Shown here one piece after another: positions 46,647 to 54,534 of a stretch of 64,000 bases of DNA; positions within the stretch are counted from its first letter, which is position 1; each line of letters begins with the position of its first letter. The stretch comes from Candidatus Gastranaerophilales bacterium. GTDB lineage: Bacteria; Cyanobacteriota; Vampirovibrionia; Gastranaerophilales; Gastranaerophilaceae. The stretch lies in NCBI GenBank assembly GCA_944325735.1, contig CALVBI010000002.1:1-64000 (forward strand). The letters are read 5' to 3'. The notes below the pieces were generated by a model that was not told the origin of the DNA, searched no databases, and worked only from the letters and a program-made list of their open reading frames with translations. The position numbers and the translations under genes were made by a program.

Positions 46647-47284
46647 TGTCAAAAATTTTTGTATCACCATCAATTTTATCTGCAGATTTTGCAAATTTAG
46701 AACGAGATATAAAACTTGTTGAAAATGCTGGAGCTGATTGGGTTCATGTTGATGTGATGGATGGTCATTTCGTTCCTAATATTACAATCGGAGTTCCTGT
46801 TGTCGCATCTATCAGAAAAGTTACTTCTTTAGTTTTAGATGTGCATTTGATGATAGAAAATCCTGAAAAATATATTGAAGCATTCGCAAAAGCAGGAGCA
46901 GATATTTTAACATTTCATTATGAAGCTGTAAAAGATGTAAGTGGAATAATTAAATTAATAAAGTCTTTTGGGGTAAAAGCCGGGATGTCTATTAAACCAA
47001 AAACATCTGCTGAAGTTGTATTGCCTTATTTAAACGATTTGGATTTGCTTCTTGTAATGACAGTGGAACCAGGTTTTGGCGGGCAAAAGTTTATGAATGA
47101 TTGTGCAGATAAAATTCCTGTAATTAAAAAGAATGCATCTGAAAATTTAATTATTCAAGTTGATGGTGGAATAAATGCTGAAACAGCAAGAATTTGCACA
47201 TCATATGGTGCAAATTCTTTAGTTGCCGGAAATTATATTTATAAATCTAGTGATGTAAAATCAGCTATTAAATCTTTACTCTAG
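46646..47284 (+). CDS. rpe: Ribulose-phosphate 3-epimerase
   Basis: Interconverts ribulose-5-phosphate and xylulose-5-phosphate in the pentose phosphate pathway. TIM-barrel landmarks: SPSILSADFANLERDI, WVHVDVMDGHFVPNITIG (metal ligands), LDVHLMIENPEKY and LLVMTVEPGFGGQKFM. 212 aa is normal. It ends the five-gene run and its 3' end overlaps the convergent hypothetical gene by 9 bases. Confidence 0.98.
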   Translation: MSKIFVSPSILSADFANLERDIKLVENAGADWVHVDVMDGHFVPNITIGVPVVASIRKVTSLVLDVHLMIENPEKYIEAFAKAGADILTFHYEAVKDVSGIIKLIKSFGVKAGMSIKPKTSAEVVLPYLNDLDLLLVMTVEPGFGGQKFMNDCADKIPVIKKNASENLIIQVDGGINAETARICTSYGANSLVAGNYIYKSSDVKSAIKSLL

Positions 47285-47803
47285 TCCGCGTCTTGCTTTA
47301 CGTTTTCTGATTTCTTCAGGATCTGTAGTAAGTGTTGGATCTGCAAGTGTAAGTTGTTGTTCTTCTTGAATATCTTCTTCTTCTGTTATATTTTGACCTG
47401 TTTCAGCTGCAAATCCTGGAGTTGGATTCATGAATATGTTTTGATCTTGAGTTGTTTCTTCTCCTAATTCTTCAGGTCTGTCAACATCTTTAACAGCTCC
47501 AGGTTCTTCTGTTTGAGTTGGGGCTTGTGCGTTTTCTGCTTCAGGATTCAATTGAGCTTGAGCTTCTTCGTCTAGTCCAAGTTTTGATAATGCGTCGATT
47601 CCAACATCTCCGTCTACTTGTTCATATGTTACATCATCAGGAATTTTAGAAAAAGCTGCCATTTGTTGAGCCCAACTTACAATTTCGGCAGGAATTTCTT
47701 CCCCTCTGCTTTCTTCTTTTATAATTTCTTGTGCTGTTAGTTTTTTCCATTTGGATATATCAATACCTGTTGTAGAACCTGTTACATTCATTGAATCTGC
47801 CAT
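47276..47803 (-). CDS. Acidic, probably disordered hypothetical protein, 175 aa
   Basis: Very acidic protein rich in Glu, Gln, Thr and Pro with few hydrophobic residues after residue 60; the tail ends in the basic KRKARRGLE. The first 60 residues (ISKWKKLTAQEIIKEESRG, IPAEIVSWAQQMAAFSKIPD) may form a small folded helix pair. No signal peptide. GAAAGGAG precedes the ATG. I do not recognise it; the composition resembles regulatory or exported low-complexity proteins. Confidence 0.72.
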   Translation of the reverse strand: MADSMNVTGSTTGIDISKWKKLTAQEIIKEESRGEEIPAEIVSWAQQMAAFSKIPDDVTYEQVDGDVGIDALSKLGLDEEAQAQLNPEAENAQAPTQTEEPGAVKDVDRPEELGEETTQDQNIFMNPTPGFAAETGQNITEEEDIQEEQQLTLADPTLTTDPEEIRKRKARRGLE

Positions 47804-47981
47804 TAATTTTCTCCTTTCTAAGTCAGTTAATTTAACGGCTATTTATCCAATAATCTTTAGGGTATATTAAGTTATGTAACAAAAGTTATATAAATTGAAT
47901 ATAAAAAGTCAATATTTTTTTAGAAAAATTTTTTATATAAGTACGAGAGCGAAATAAAGAAAAAGAGAGGTTTTAAAGGCT

Positions 47982-48158
47982 ATGGCAACTATGCTGTTAT
48001 TTTCTAATACTGTAACTGATACATATAAAGAAACTTCTGAAGCAGTTAATTCAATAGATTTAAATAAAAGACACGTAATTAAAAAAACACTTGTGGATAT
48101 GATGAGACAATCATTTTTCCATGGAGCAAGTCGTTTTGGAACAAATTTTATCGCTTAA
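47982..48158 (+). CDS. Small protein, 58 aa
   Basis: ATG at 47982 to TAA at 48156-48158, with GAGAGG and AAAGG upstream and a terminator after it. The product starts MATMLLFSNTVTDTYKETSE and ends RQSFFHGASRFGTNFIA, with a basic middle. Its own ribosome site, clean terminator and codon use make it likely real. It has no recognised domain. The region from 47804 to 47981 ahead of it holds its promoter area and nothing else I can see. Confidence 0.6.
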   Translation: MATMLLFSNTVTDTYKETSEAVNSIDLNKRHVIKKTLVDMMRQSFFHGASRFGTNFIA

Positions 48159-48213
48159 GTTGGAAAATCAATAGGAAGAATAGGAAATTAATTTTAGGAT
48201 AGGATGGAATAAT

Positions 48214-48245
48214 AAAGACCGGTTAAACAACCGGTCTTTTATTTT
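48214..48245 (+). terminator. Terminator after 58-aa gene
   Basis: AAAGACCGGTT / AACCGGTCTTT stem with AAAC loop followed by T run. Confidence 0.85.
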
Positions 48246-48336
48246 GAATGAAATTAATATAAAGATTTTATAATTTTTTGAAAAAATATAGTTTAAGTGT
48301 TATCATATATACTTAATTGTTTAATGAGGTGATTAT

Positions 48337-48822
48337 ATGAGTAAACGTGAGAATTGTACAAGTTCGTATGTTGATAATGTTTTTTATAAACTTGATCAAA
48401 CTGCAAGGGTTGCAGAATTAATGGCTAGAAACTGTTATAAAATGTATCAAGATACAGATAAACCGATTTTAGATTTAGATGAATTTAAGATCTTATCACA
48501 TATAATGGATGATCCAAATCTTTCTCAAAGTGATATTGGAAAACTTGTGTACAAAGGGAAAGCTCATGTTGGTAAAATATTAAATGAGTTAGAGAAAAAG
48601 AATTATATTAAAAGGGATCTTACTACCAGGAATAATATTATAATTAAGCATACTGTTATAACGGAACAAGGAAAAGATATATATTTTTATACTGATGAGA
48701 GATTTAAAGAAATAAATCAAAATATAAAAAAGCTGTTTTCTGAAGAAGAATTAAAAATATTAAAAGACCTTTTAGATAAGTTAAAAACTGCTATGTTAAA
48801 TAATAATAAAATTTCTTTTTAA
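48337..48822 (+). CDS. MarR-family transcriptional regulator
   Basis: 161-aa winged-helix protein. The core is LDEFKILSHIMDDPNLSQSD, then IGKLVYKGKAHVGKILNELE (recognition helix) and KKNYIKRDLTTRNNIIIKHT with the wing, followed by the C-terminal dimerisation helices. GAGGTG precedes the ATG. It is followed by a related, damaged copy, so it is probably one of a duplicated pair. Ligand and targets are unknown. Confidence 0.87.
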   Translation: MSKRENCTSSYVDNVFYKLDQTARVAELMARNCYKMYQDTDKPILDLDEFKILSHIMDDPNLSQSDIGKLVYKGKAHVGKILNELEKKNYIKRDLTTRNNIIIKHTVITEQGKDIYFYTDERFKEINQNIKKLFSEEELKILKDLLDKLKTAMLNNNKISF

Positions 48823-48903
48823 AAAATGTTGACTTTTAAATAAATGGTATTAAATTCTATAGGTAGAAAAAGATACACTAGTTTAAGTAAAATGGAGATG
48901 CCT

Positions 48904-49362
48904 ATGGATAAAAATTTTTGTTTTATTGGATGCCTTACTTTTTAAATTGAGGCTACATCTAGGATTTTTTATAGTTTCGCAAAAGAAGAATTTGCAGAAT
49001 TTGTAAAAAATAAGATTACTCTTGAGGAATATGTGATTTTAGATACATTAGTACATTACCCTCACTTAAATAAAAATTCCATAGCAAAAACAATATTGAG
49101 GGATAATTCTTATGTTGGAAAAATTATAGAAAAATTAGTAAAAAAACGTTATTTAAAAGAGATAAAAAATAATGGAACTGATATTCAGGTCAAATATTTT
49201 GAGTTAACAAAAGCAGGAGAAAAAATTTATCTTGATTGCACTCCTCAAAATGATAAAATGTTAGCAATTTTGTTAAAATTTATCTCAGAAAATGAATTAT
49301 TAAACTTTACAAAGACATTATTAAAAATTCGAAATATAATAATATCGCTTGATTCTTTTTAA
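48904..49362 (+). pseudogene. MarR-family paralogue with in-frame stop
   Basis: The ATG at 48904 sits behind GGAG and a TTGACT element near 48832. After 13 codons (MDKNFCFIGCLTF) a TAA at 48943-48945 interrupts, yet the same frame continues as EATSRIFYSFAKEEFAEFVK and then the MarR core EEYVILDTLVHYPHLNKNSI, ILRDNSYVGKIIEKLVKKRY. A single base change at 48943 (TAA to AAA) would restore a full 152-aa protein matching its neighbour in layout. A downstream GTG start at 49033 could still yield 109 aa. I call it a pseudogene, with the caveat of a sequencing error or a restart. Confidence 0.65.
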
Positions 49363-49454
49363 AAGTATCAAGAGAAAATATAGTTATATAAAATAAATTC
49401 TTTATTATTTATTATCCCAATATACAAATTGTGAAATAATAAATTAATAAACAA

Positions 49455-49904
49455 TTATTCTTCAATAATTTTGCATTGTCCAACAGCATCAGCTACTCTA
49501 TACCAAGTACCAAAATCTCGTTTAGCAGAAAATTTATATTCGCCAGTTTTTCTGTCAATAGTTACCCATTTATAATTCATCGTCCAAGTTTCGTAAAATC
49601 TATCTTTAAATTTTATTTCATTATCTGTAATTTTTAATTTTAAAACTTTTTTTGGATCATCATTGATGTGTCCATATAGTTTTACTAAATTAGGGCTGTA
49701 TACTTTTCCATTTTTAAAGTAATAATAATCGGTAGTATCAATGTAATCATCAATAGACCCTTTGATTCTTTTTGCAGTGCATTCTAATTTAATTCCATCT
49801 TCTACTGAATAAATGACATTCTTTTGGTTATTTTCAGATGCCTTAACGCTAATGCAGCATGCGCATAATATGAATACAGAAATAATCGATAAAATATTTT
49901 TCAT
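49455..49904 (-). CDS. Secreted hypothetical protein, 149 aa
   Basis: Signal peptide at residues 1-22 (KNILSIISVFILCACCISVKA) with a Cys cluster that could be a weak lipobox. The mature part is beta-rich: DGIKLECTAKRIKGSIDDY, YYYFKNGKVYSPNLVKLYG, NYKWVTIDRKTGEYKFSAKR. Two Cys in the mature protein might pair. AAGGAG precedes the ATG. I do not recognise the family. Confidence 0.72.
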   Translation of the reverse strand: MKNILSIISVFILCACCISVKASENNQKNVIYSVEDGIKLECTAKRIKGSIDDYIDTTDYYYFKNGKVYSPNLVKLYGHINDDPKKVLKLKITDNEIKFKDRFYETWTMNYKWVTIDRKTGEYKFSAKRDFGTWYRVADAVGQCKIIEE

Positions 49905-50008
49905 AAAAACTCCTTTTGATTTTGAAGTTTATTATAAACTAATTCAAAAATCAAGAAAAATAGTATAATCAATTATTTATCACAGATTACACATAAAAAT
50001 TTTGCATT

Positions 50009-50036
50009 AAAAAAGAGGGTTTCAAAACCCTCTTAA
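50009..50036 (-). terminator. Hairpin next to tRNA-Asp fragment
   Basis: AAAAAAGAGGGTTT / AAACCCTCTT stem; read on the minus strand it ends in a T run just past the tRNA-Asp 3' fragment, the same arrangement as at the intact tRNA. Confidence 0.7.
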
Positions 50037-50057
50037 AATGGCGGGAACGACGAGGCT
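50037..50057 (-). repeat. Duplicated 3' end of tRNA-Asp (possible att remnant)
   Basis: 21 bases identical to 51165-51185, covering the CCA end, acceptor strand and start of the T arm of tRNA-Asp. Integrating elements that use a tRNA 3' end leave such a direct repeat. Confidence 0.65.
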
Positions 50058-50216
50058 TGTCTTGGATTTGCTCCACGCTCACAGAGTTTCGCCTAAAAAA
50101 GCTTTGCTTTTGCCGGCTCAATCTGTTCGCTATCCGGATTTGTTCACTACGTTCGCTCCATCCGTCCGCAAATCCGCCGAACTCGCTATTTGCGGTTCTC
50201 GCCACTATCGGCGCAA

Positions 50217-50254
50217 AATTAAAAAGCGGTAGGAAAACCCACCGCTTTTTAATT
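50217..50254. terminator. Bidirectional hairpin
   Basis: AATTAAAAAGCGGT / ACCGCTTTTTAATT perfect stem with A and T runs on both sides. Confidence 0.75.
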
Positions 50255-50368
50255 CGGGGTTAACGATGCAAGGTTCGAACTTTTTAAGAAATATTATGAA
50301 CACTTAAAATCAAAACATACGCAAAAAGTATGTTTATTCATTAGGACTTTAGTATAAATACCGTTTTT

Positions 50369-51121
50369 CTAAGCAGAATATCTATATTTGCCAATAATTA
50401 TCATAATCCATATAGTAAATGAGATTAACAAGATAACAATAAATAAAACAGCAACAATAAGACAAGTTATTCTTATAAATTCGCATAAATTGTATATTAT
50501 TCCGTATCTAAAACGAAAAGGAATATCATTTCTAACAAGAAATGCTATAACAATTAGTTCAAACATTGCAATAACACTACTACGTGTCAATGTAAGTGAT
50601 GATATTAAATCGCTTAATAATACAAAAGAAAAAATAAATAACATAATTATCAGTAATAAATAACAAGCTGTAATAAATTTATTATTTACCTTAACTGCTA
50701 ATTTTCCTATTTTTTCTTCTATATTTGTTTTGATTTTATCAATATCGATATTAAAAGTTTTAAAAATTTCTAAATGCTTACCCTGTGTATATGTTAGAGC
50801 CAGTAGTAAATGTAACTCGGTAATGGGTTGATTTAATTTACAAGCTTCTAATCCAGCATTTTTTAAAAGTTTTTTCGCATTATCAGTAAATGGGATTTCT
50901 ATATCTGTGCCTGAACCTTTACCAATAATTTTTTCGACCTCATTTCGAGTATTTTCAATGCTTAAACCTTGCGAATTTAATATTGATGCTGATGACAAAT
51001 TTGGACAAAGCAAACCCAACAATATTTGTTCTGTTCCAACAAAATTGTGATTAAGTCTCCTTGATTCATCTTGTGCCGACATTATCGTATGTAATGCTTT
51101 TTCTGTAAATTTTTCAAACAT
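50369..51121 (-). CDS. Membrane-anchored Clp N-terminal domain protein
   Basis: The first 140 residues form the two-repeat ClpA/ClpC N-domain: FTEKALHTIMSAQDESRRLN with HNFVGTEQILLGLL, then FTDNAKKLLKNAGLEACKLN with ELHLLLALTY. In place of AAA+ ATPase modules there are three or four membrane helices from about residue 150 to 245 (FITACYLLLIIMLFIFSFVL, ITCLIVAVLFIVILLISFTI). N-domains recruit adaptors or substrates such as arginine-phosphorylated proteins; a membrane-bound solo copy could tether these. It lies between tRNA-Asp and the duplicated tRNA 3' end. Confidence 0.8.
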   Translation of the reverse strand: MFEKFTEKALHTIMSAQDESRRLNHNFVGTEQILLGLLCPNLSSASILNSQGLSIENTRNEVEKIIGKGSGTDIEIPFTDNAKKLLKNAGLEACKLNQPITELHLLLALTYTQGKHLEIFKTFNIDIDKIKTNIEEKIGKLAVKVNNKFITACYLLLIIMLFIFSFVLLSDLISSLTLTRSSVIAMFELIVIAFLVRNDIPFRFRYGIIYNLCEFIRITCLIVAVLFIVILLISFTIWIMIIIGKYRYSA

Positions 51122-51135
51122 TTCTAATTCCTAGT

Positions 51136-51163
51136 AAAAAAAGCCCGACTTACGGGCTTCTTT
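51136..51163 (-). terminator. tRNA-Asp terminator
   Basis: GAAGCCCG / CGGGCTT hairpin followed on the minus strand by a T run, a few bases after the tRNA CCA end. Confidence 0.8.
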
Positions 51164-51166
51164 TAA

Positions 51167-51244
51167 TGGCGGGAACGACGAGGCTCGAACTCGCGACCTC
51201 ATGCGTGACAGGCATGCGCTCTAACCAAACTGAGCTACGCTCCC
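51167..51244 (-). tRNA. tRNA-Asp (anticodon GUC)
   Basis: Reads on the minus strand from GGGAGCGTAGCTCAG to a TTCGAGCC T-arm and encoded CCA. Acceptor GGGAGCG pairs with CGTTCCC (one G-U), discriminator G, anticodon arm CATGC CTGTCAC GCATG with GTC in the loop. 78 bases including CCA. It is the only complete tRNA seen in the window. Confidence 0.95.
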
Positions 51245-51333
51245 ATATTTTCTTTTCAATGTCTTTCGACAAGTTTTATTATAATATGCTGAATTTTTTT
51301 TTGCAAGTCTTTTTTTATGTTATATTGAAAAAT

Positions 51334-52026
51334 ATGAAATTGAGCTATAATATTTATTTACCCCACAATGATAAGCAGCCATCTTTTAATGCAAAAAGTT
51401 CTATTTTAAAAGATGCCGATTGGGTATGTCGATCTGTTAATAAAAACTTTCCAGTGTTATCAAATACTTGGCTTAATTATAATTTGCATATCAAGCATGC
51501 TAATAAGATTAATTCAATTTCTTCTATAGGAGAGAAAATTCATAATGCCAGATGTAATAATAATTCGGAGTTAGTCCCTGTTAATTTTTTGAAAAAATTA
51601 CTGGAGCAGATAAGAAATGATAAAGTCGGAAATTGTTATGAAAAATCTACAATTGCGGAACTTATTTTGAAAGTTAACAGTGTAAAGAATTGTGATCGGA
51701 TTAATCTAGTGACAAATGATGGTAAGAAAAATCTTAATCATACCGTTTTGCTTGTGAATTTTGATAAACAGAATTATTATCCATCGTTACATAAGCTGCT
51801 TATTATAGATCCTTGGTGCGGGGATAGCGGTTATGCTGATACAATGTTAAAAAAATATGCAAATATGTTTAATGATTTTTTTAAATTGAAAAAAGGTGAA
51901 AGTATTCAATTTGTGAAAAGACATTCTTTATATTTATCAGATGAAGATATTAAATTTTTTAGGAAAAACTATCCAGAACTTGTTTTTAAAAGTTCTGATA
52001 AACATAAATTATTTACAGAGTTTTAA
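51334..52026 (+). CDS. Hypothetical protein with Cys-His-Asp pattern, papain/transglutaminase-like
   Basis: 230-aa soluble protein. VGNCYEKSTIAELIL near residue 106, LNHTVLLVNFD near 145 and LLIIDPWCGDSGYAD near 165 give Cys, His and Asp in the order and spacing used by transglutaminase-like and papain-like cysteine enzymes. Such folds occur in peptidases and in injected effectors. The ATG at 51334 is chosen since the longer frame runs through the tRNA gene; a TATATT box lies 7 bases before it and no Shine-Dalgarno exists. A terminator follows. Function is inferred from the triad only. Confidence 0.65.
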   Translation: MKLSYNIYLPHNDKQPSFNAKSSILKDADWVCRSVNKNFPVLSNTWLNYNLHIKHANKINSISSIGEKIHNARCNNNSELVPVNFLKKLLEQIRNDKVGNCYEKSTIAELILKVNSVKNCDRINLVTNDGKKNLNHTVLLVNFDKQNYYPSLHKLLIIDPWCGDSGYADTMLKKYANMFNDFFKLKKGESIQFVKRHSLYLSDEDIKFFRKNYPELVFKSSDKHKLFTEF

Positions 52027-52029
52027 ATA

Positions 52030-52060
52030 AAAAAAGTCCGTTTAATTAACGGACTTTTTT
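52030..52060. terminator. Bidirectional terminator
   Basis: AAAAAAGTCCGTTAA-type palindrome (AAAAAAGTCCGTT / AACGGACTTTTTT), between convergent genes 51334 and 52080. Confidence 0.88.
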
Positions 52061-52079
52061 GTGTATATTATTTGTTTAT

Positions 52080-53798
52080 TTATTTATACAATGGAGCAAG
52101 TTTTGCAGATTGTTGAGGTATTACACCTTCTTCAATAGATTGATAAACTCTGTAATCTATTACAGGGAAGCAGTTGTCAATACTTTCGATTTCTATTAGA
52201 GCATTTTCATCAATATTACCGCTTTCAATCATATCTGCAATTTTTTCAAATCTATCAACGTGTTCTCTGAATCTGTCTGTTGCATAATCTTTTGCTTGCC
52301 ATGTTGTAATTAAGAATGGCCAGTCTGAACTTTGAAGTAATAGATTTTCTCTTGCTAATTGATTTAGAGCTCTATGCAATAATTTATCTTCTGGAATTTC
52401 TGAATATTTATCAGCAATTGCACAAATTCTTTTTTCACAAGCATGAATAATTGGCCACATCCATTCTGTTAGATGGTTATTCCATACATAGAAGTGTCCG
52501 CCTTGTCCCCAAGAACTTTCAGGAATTTGGATTGCTTCTTTTGGAGGATGTGAATGTACATATTCTCCAGCTGTCATTCTTTCTACTTCTGGCAAATATG
52601 TTGAGAATTTTTTAATTACTTGTTTAATAAATTCAACGCCTTCAAACCACCAGTGTCCGAATAATTCAGTATCGAATGATACCATTACAAGACCTTCTTT
52701 ACCGTGAGCTTTTTTATAGTCATTTAACATATGGTAAATTAATGTTGTGTAGTGATCTGAGTTTTCATTAATTTTATTTAATGCTAATACCGGATCATAA
52801 AGCATTTTGTCACCTAAGTCTGTTGTAGATGATGTAATTCTCCAGTAATGCATACCTGACTTGTCATCTTTTTTGTGGAATTCTCTGAATACTCCATCTC
52901 CAGGGTAACCATCAGCAGCTGACCATACTTGGTAACCAGCTCTGTCATTTCTACCCATTACTGCTACTTGAGCATCAGGTAACCAATATGCTGAATATGT
53001 ATCATATCCTGTAGCTGGACGTTCAGGTAGTGGAATATATTCAATATTTCCGTAAACCCCAATTACACGTCTGTTACCGATAGAGTTTCCACCTTCGATT
53101 ACATGAGATTCTGTGAAGAAATATTCAATGTCATTGTTTTGTAAAGTTACTTCAATTGCAGGACGCCAATGCTTTTTACCATCTTTGCCTACATATTCGT
53201 ATCCTTGTCTGTATGCACATTCAGGAAGCCAGCATCCGCATGCTTTTTTACCAAATAATCTTTTTGTTGTATCTGAACCTATTTTGAATTGCGCATTTAA
53301 GTTGCTGTCAGTTGCAAGCAATGGAGAAAAACCATGAGTTGCTCCTGATGTTGTGATTTCGATACAACCTAAATCTTGGAATTTTTTAAATTGTGCAATT
53401 AAATCCATTCCGTATTTATTTACAAATGCATCTTTGATGTTTGAGAACCAGTCAAAGTAGTATTTAGCAAGGTATTTCAAGTGTTGTGAATGTGCAACTT
53501 TTGGATCAGGATATCTGTCCAAATCTTTTGAAACTTGAGCAATTCTTGAATCTAAATATTTAACGAATCCATGTTTTAAATGTTCATCGTTAAGTTGTTC
53601 TGCAAGAATTGGGGTAATACCTACTGTTAACTTTGCCTTAATACCTTCATCATATAGTTCGGAGATTGCATTTAACAATGGAACGTATGTTTCTGCCATA
53701 CATTCATATAAGTTTTCTTCCCCGAAAGGCCACATGCCGGCTTTTCTATAATAGGGTAGGTGGCTGTGTAACATAAATACGAATTGTCCTACTGACAT
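52080..53798 (-). CDS. GH57-family alpha-glucan enzyme, likely branching enzyme
   Basis: Glycoside hydrolase family 57. FVFMLHSHLPYYRKAGMWPF is the N-terminal HSHLP signature, SGATHGFSPLL and GCWLPECAYRQGYE hold the catalytic Glu region, and MVSFDTELFGHWWFEGVEF holds the catalytic Asp. The C-terminal helical part has HFYVWNNHLTEWMWPIIHAC. 572 aa fits the GH57 1,4-alpha-glucan branching enzyme group, often grouped with DUF1957. I choose the ATG at 53798 because GGAGG lies 5 bases before it, overlapping a poorer ATG at 53810. With the GH13-like protein it points to storage glucan metabolism. Confidence 0.87.
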   Translation of the reverse strand: MSVGQFVFMLHSHLPYYRKAGMWPFGEENLYECMAETYVPLLNAISELYDEGIKAKLTVGITPILAEQLNDEHLKHGFVKYLDSRIAQVSKDLDRYPDPKVAHSQHLKYLAKYYFDWFSNIKDAFVNKYGMDLIAQFKKFQDLGCIEITTSGATHGFSPLLATDSNLNAQFKIGSDTTKRLFGKKACGCWLPECAYRQGYEYVGKDGKKHWRPAIEVTLQNNDIEYFFTESHVIEGGNSIGNRRVIGVYGNIEYIPLPERPATGYDTYSAYWLPDAQVAVMGRNDRAGYQVWSAADGYPGDGVFREFHKKDDKSGMHYWRITSSTTDLGDKMLYDPVLALNKINENSDHYTTLIYHMLNDYKKAHGKEGLVMVSFDTELFGHWWFEGVEFIKQVIKKFSTYLPEVERMTAGEYVHSHPPKEAIQIPESSWGQGGHFYVWNNHLTEWMWPIIHACEKRICAIADKYSEIPEDKLLHRALNQLARENLLLQSSDWPFLITTWQAKDYATDRFREHVDRFEKIADMIESGNIDENALIEIESIDNCFPVIDYRVYQSIEEGVIPQQSAKLAPLYK

Positions 53799-54135
53799 TT
53801 TTGCCTCCATATCTCATTTAAACGAATTACTATTATATAAATATAATTCCTACTTATATATTATTTATACCACAAATGGCTAAAAAATATAATCCTTTAG
53901 AACTAATTCTAATGTATAATCGTTACAAATTTTAACAGTAAAATTTGTATTCAAGTTATAGCTTTAATCTATCAATTTTATATAAAGTTTTTTGTACGCT
54001 TTTTATTTGATTATACATTTATTTACATATGTATTGCATTTTTTATTTTTTTTAATTAATATGAATTTGCTCACATCCTCAAATGTGTCCGAAGTCATTA
54101 ATCGGGCGTAAGAGTAAAAGAAAGGCAAAATAAAA
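53799..54135. other. Divergent intergenic region, GH57 to rpsT
   Basis: About 340 very AT-rich bases without a gene. It must hold the GH57 promoter on one side and the rpsT promoter and leader on the other. The only structure I see is a small hairpin CACAT / ATGTG at 54072-54087 in the rpsT leader. Confidence 0.5.
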
Positions 54136-54405
54136 ATGGCAAATATTAAATCTGCTAAAAAAAGAGTACTTATAGCTGAAAGAAACAGACAAAGAAACGT
54201 TGCTTTCAAAACTTCAATAAAAACAGCTGTTAAAAAAGTATTAGAACTTGCTAAAGCTGAAGATAAAGAAGCTTTAAATGCAGCTATTTCAAAAGCATAC
54301 CAATTATGTGATAAAGCTGTTTCTAAAGGTGTTTTACATAAAAATACTGCAGCTAGAAAAAAATCAAGATTAACTAAAGCTGTAAATAAATTACAAGCAA
54401 AATAG
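54136..54405 (+). CDS. rpsT: 30S ribosomal protein bS20
   Basis: Binds 16S rRNA and aids early 30S assembly. MANIKSAKKRVLIAERNRQR is the family start, with KTAVKKVLELAKAEDKEAL and KGVLHKNTAARKKSRLTKAV. 89 aa, helical and basic. GAAAGGC lies 8-9 bases before the ATG. It is monocistronic with its own terminator. Confidence 0.97.
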   Translation: MANIKSAKKRVLIAERNRQRNVAFKTSIKTAVKKVLELAKAEDKEALNAAISKAYQLCDKAVSKGVLHKNTAARKKSRLTKAVNKLQAK

Positions 54406-54423
54406 TTAATTTTTAATTCTCTT

Positions 54424-54466
54424 AAAAAATTGGTTATTCAAAATAAATGAATAGCCAATTTTTTTA
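54424..54466 (+). terminator. rpsT terminator
   Basis: AAAAATTGGTTATTCA / TGAATAGCCAATTTTT stem with a short A-rich loop and trailing T run. Confidence 0.88.
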
Positions 54467-54499
54467 TTAATAAATATTCATAAATATATTATTTATAAG

Positions 54500-54534
54500 T
54501 TGCGGAGAAGACAAAAAAGTGTTAAAATATATAT
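54500..54534 (+). promoter_or_regulatory. Promoter, probably leaderless, for 54535 gene
   Basis: TTGCGG at 54500-54505, 17-nt spacer, TAAAAT at 54523-54528, then ATATAT and the ATG at 54535. No Shine-Dalgarno is present. Confidence 0.5.

Larger units (their letters stand above)
49905..50368. other. Gene-free stretch with tRNA 3'-end fragment and GC-rich segment
   Basis: No convincing gene. It contains a terminator hairpin (50009-50036), a 21-bp copy of the tRNA-Asp 3' end (50037-50057), a block at 50058-50216 that is far more GC-rich than the rest of the window, and a second hairpin (50217-50254) beside GGTTCGAAC (50269-50277), which resembles a T-loop. Open frames on both strands here are by-products of tRNA-like sequence. 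Confidence 0.6.

Noticed and set aside
48943-48945. Recoded stop (readthrough) in the MarR paralogue
   Set aside because: It is TAA, not TGA or TAG, and no stimulatory structure is evident; a mutation is simpler.
50038-50263. Plus-strand frames starting MAGTTRL and the minus-strand frame MARTANSEFGG (49987-50205)
   Set aside because: They are translations of tRNA-Asp 3'-end sequence and the adjoining GC-rich block. The same MAGTTRLELA start appears at 51166 over the real tRNA, a well-known false gene.
51166-51333. N-terminal extension of the 51334 gene
   Set aside because: It runs through tRNA-Asp on the other strand and has no ribosome site; the ATG at 51334 is better.
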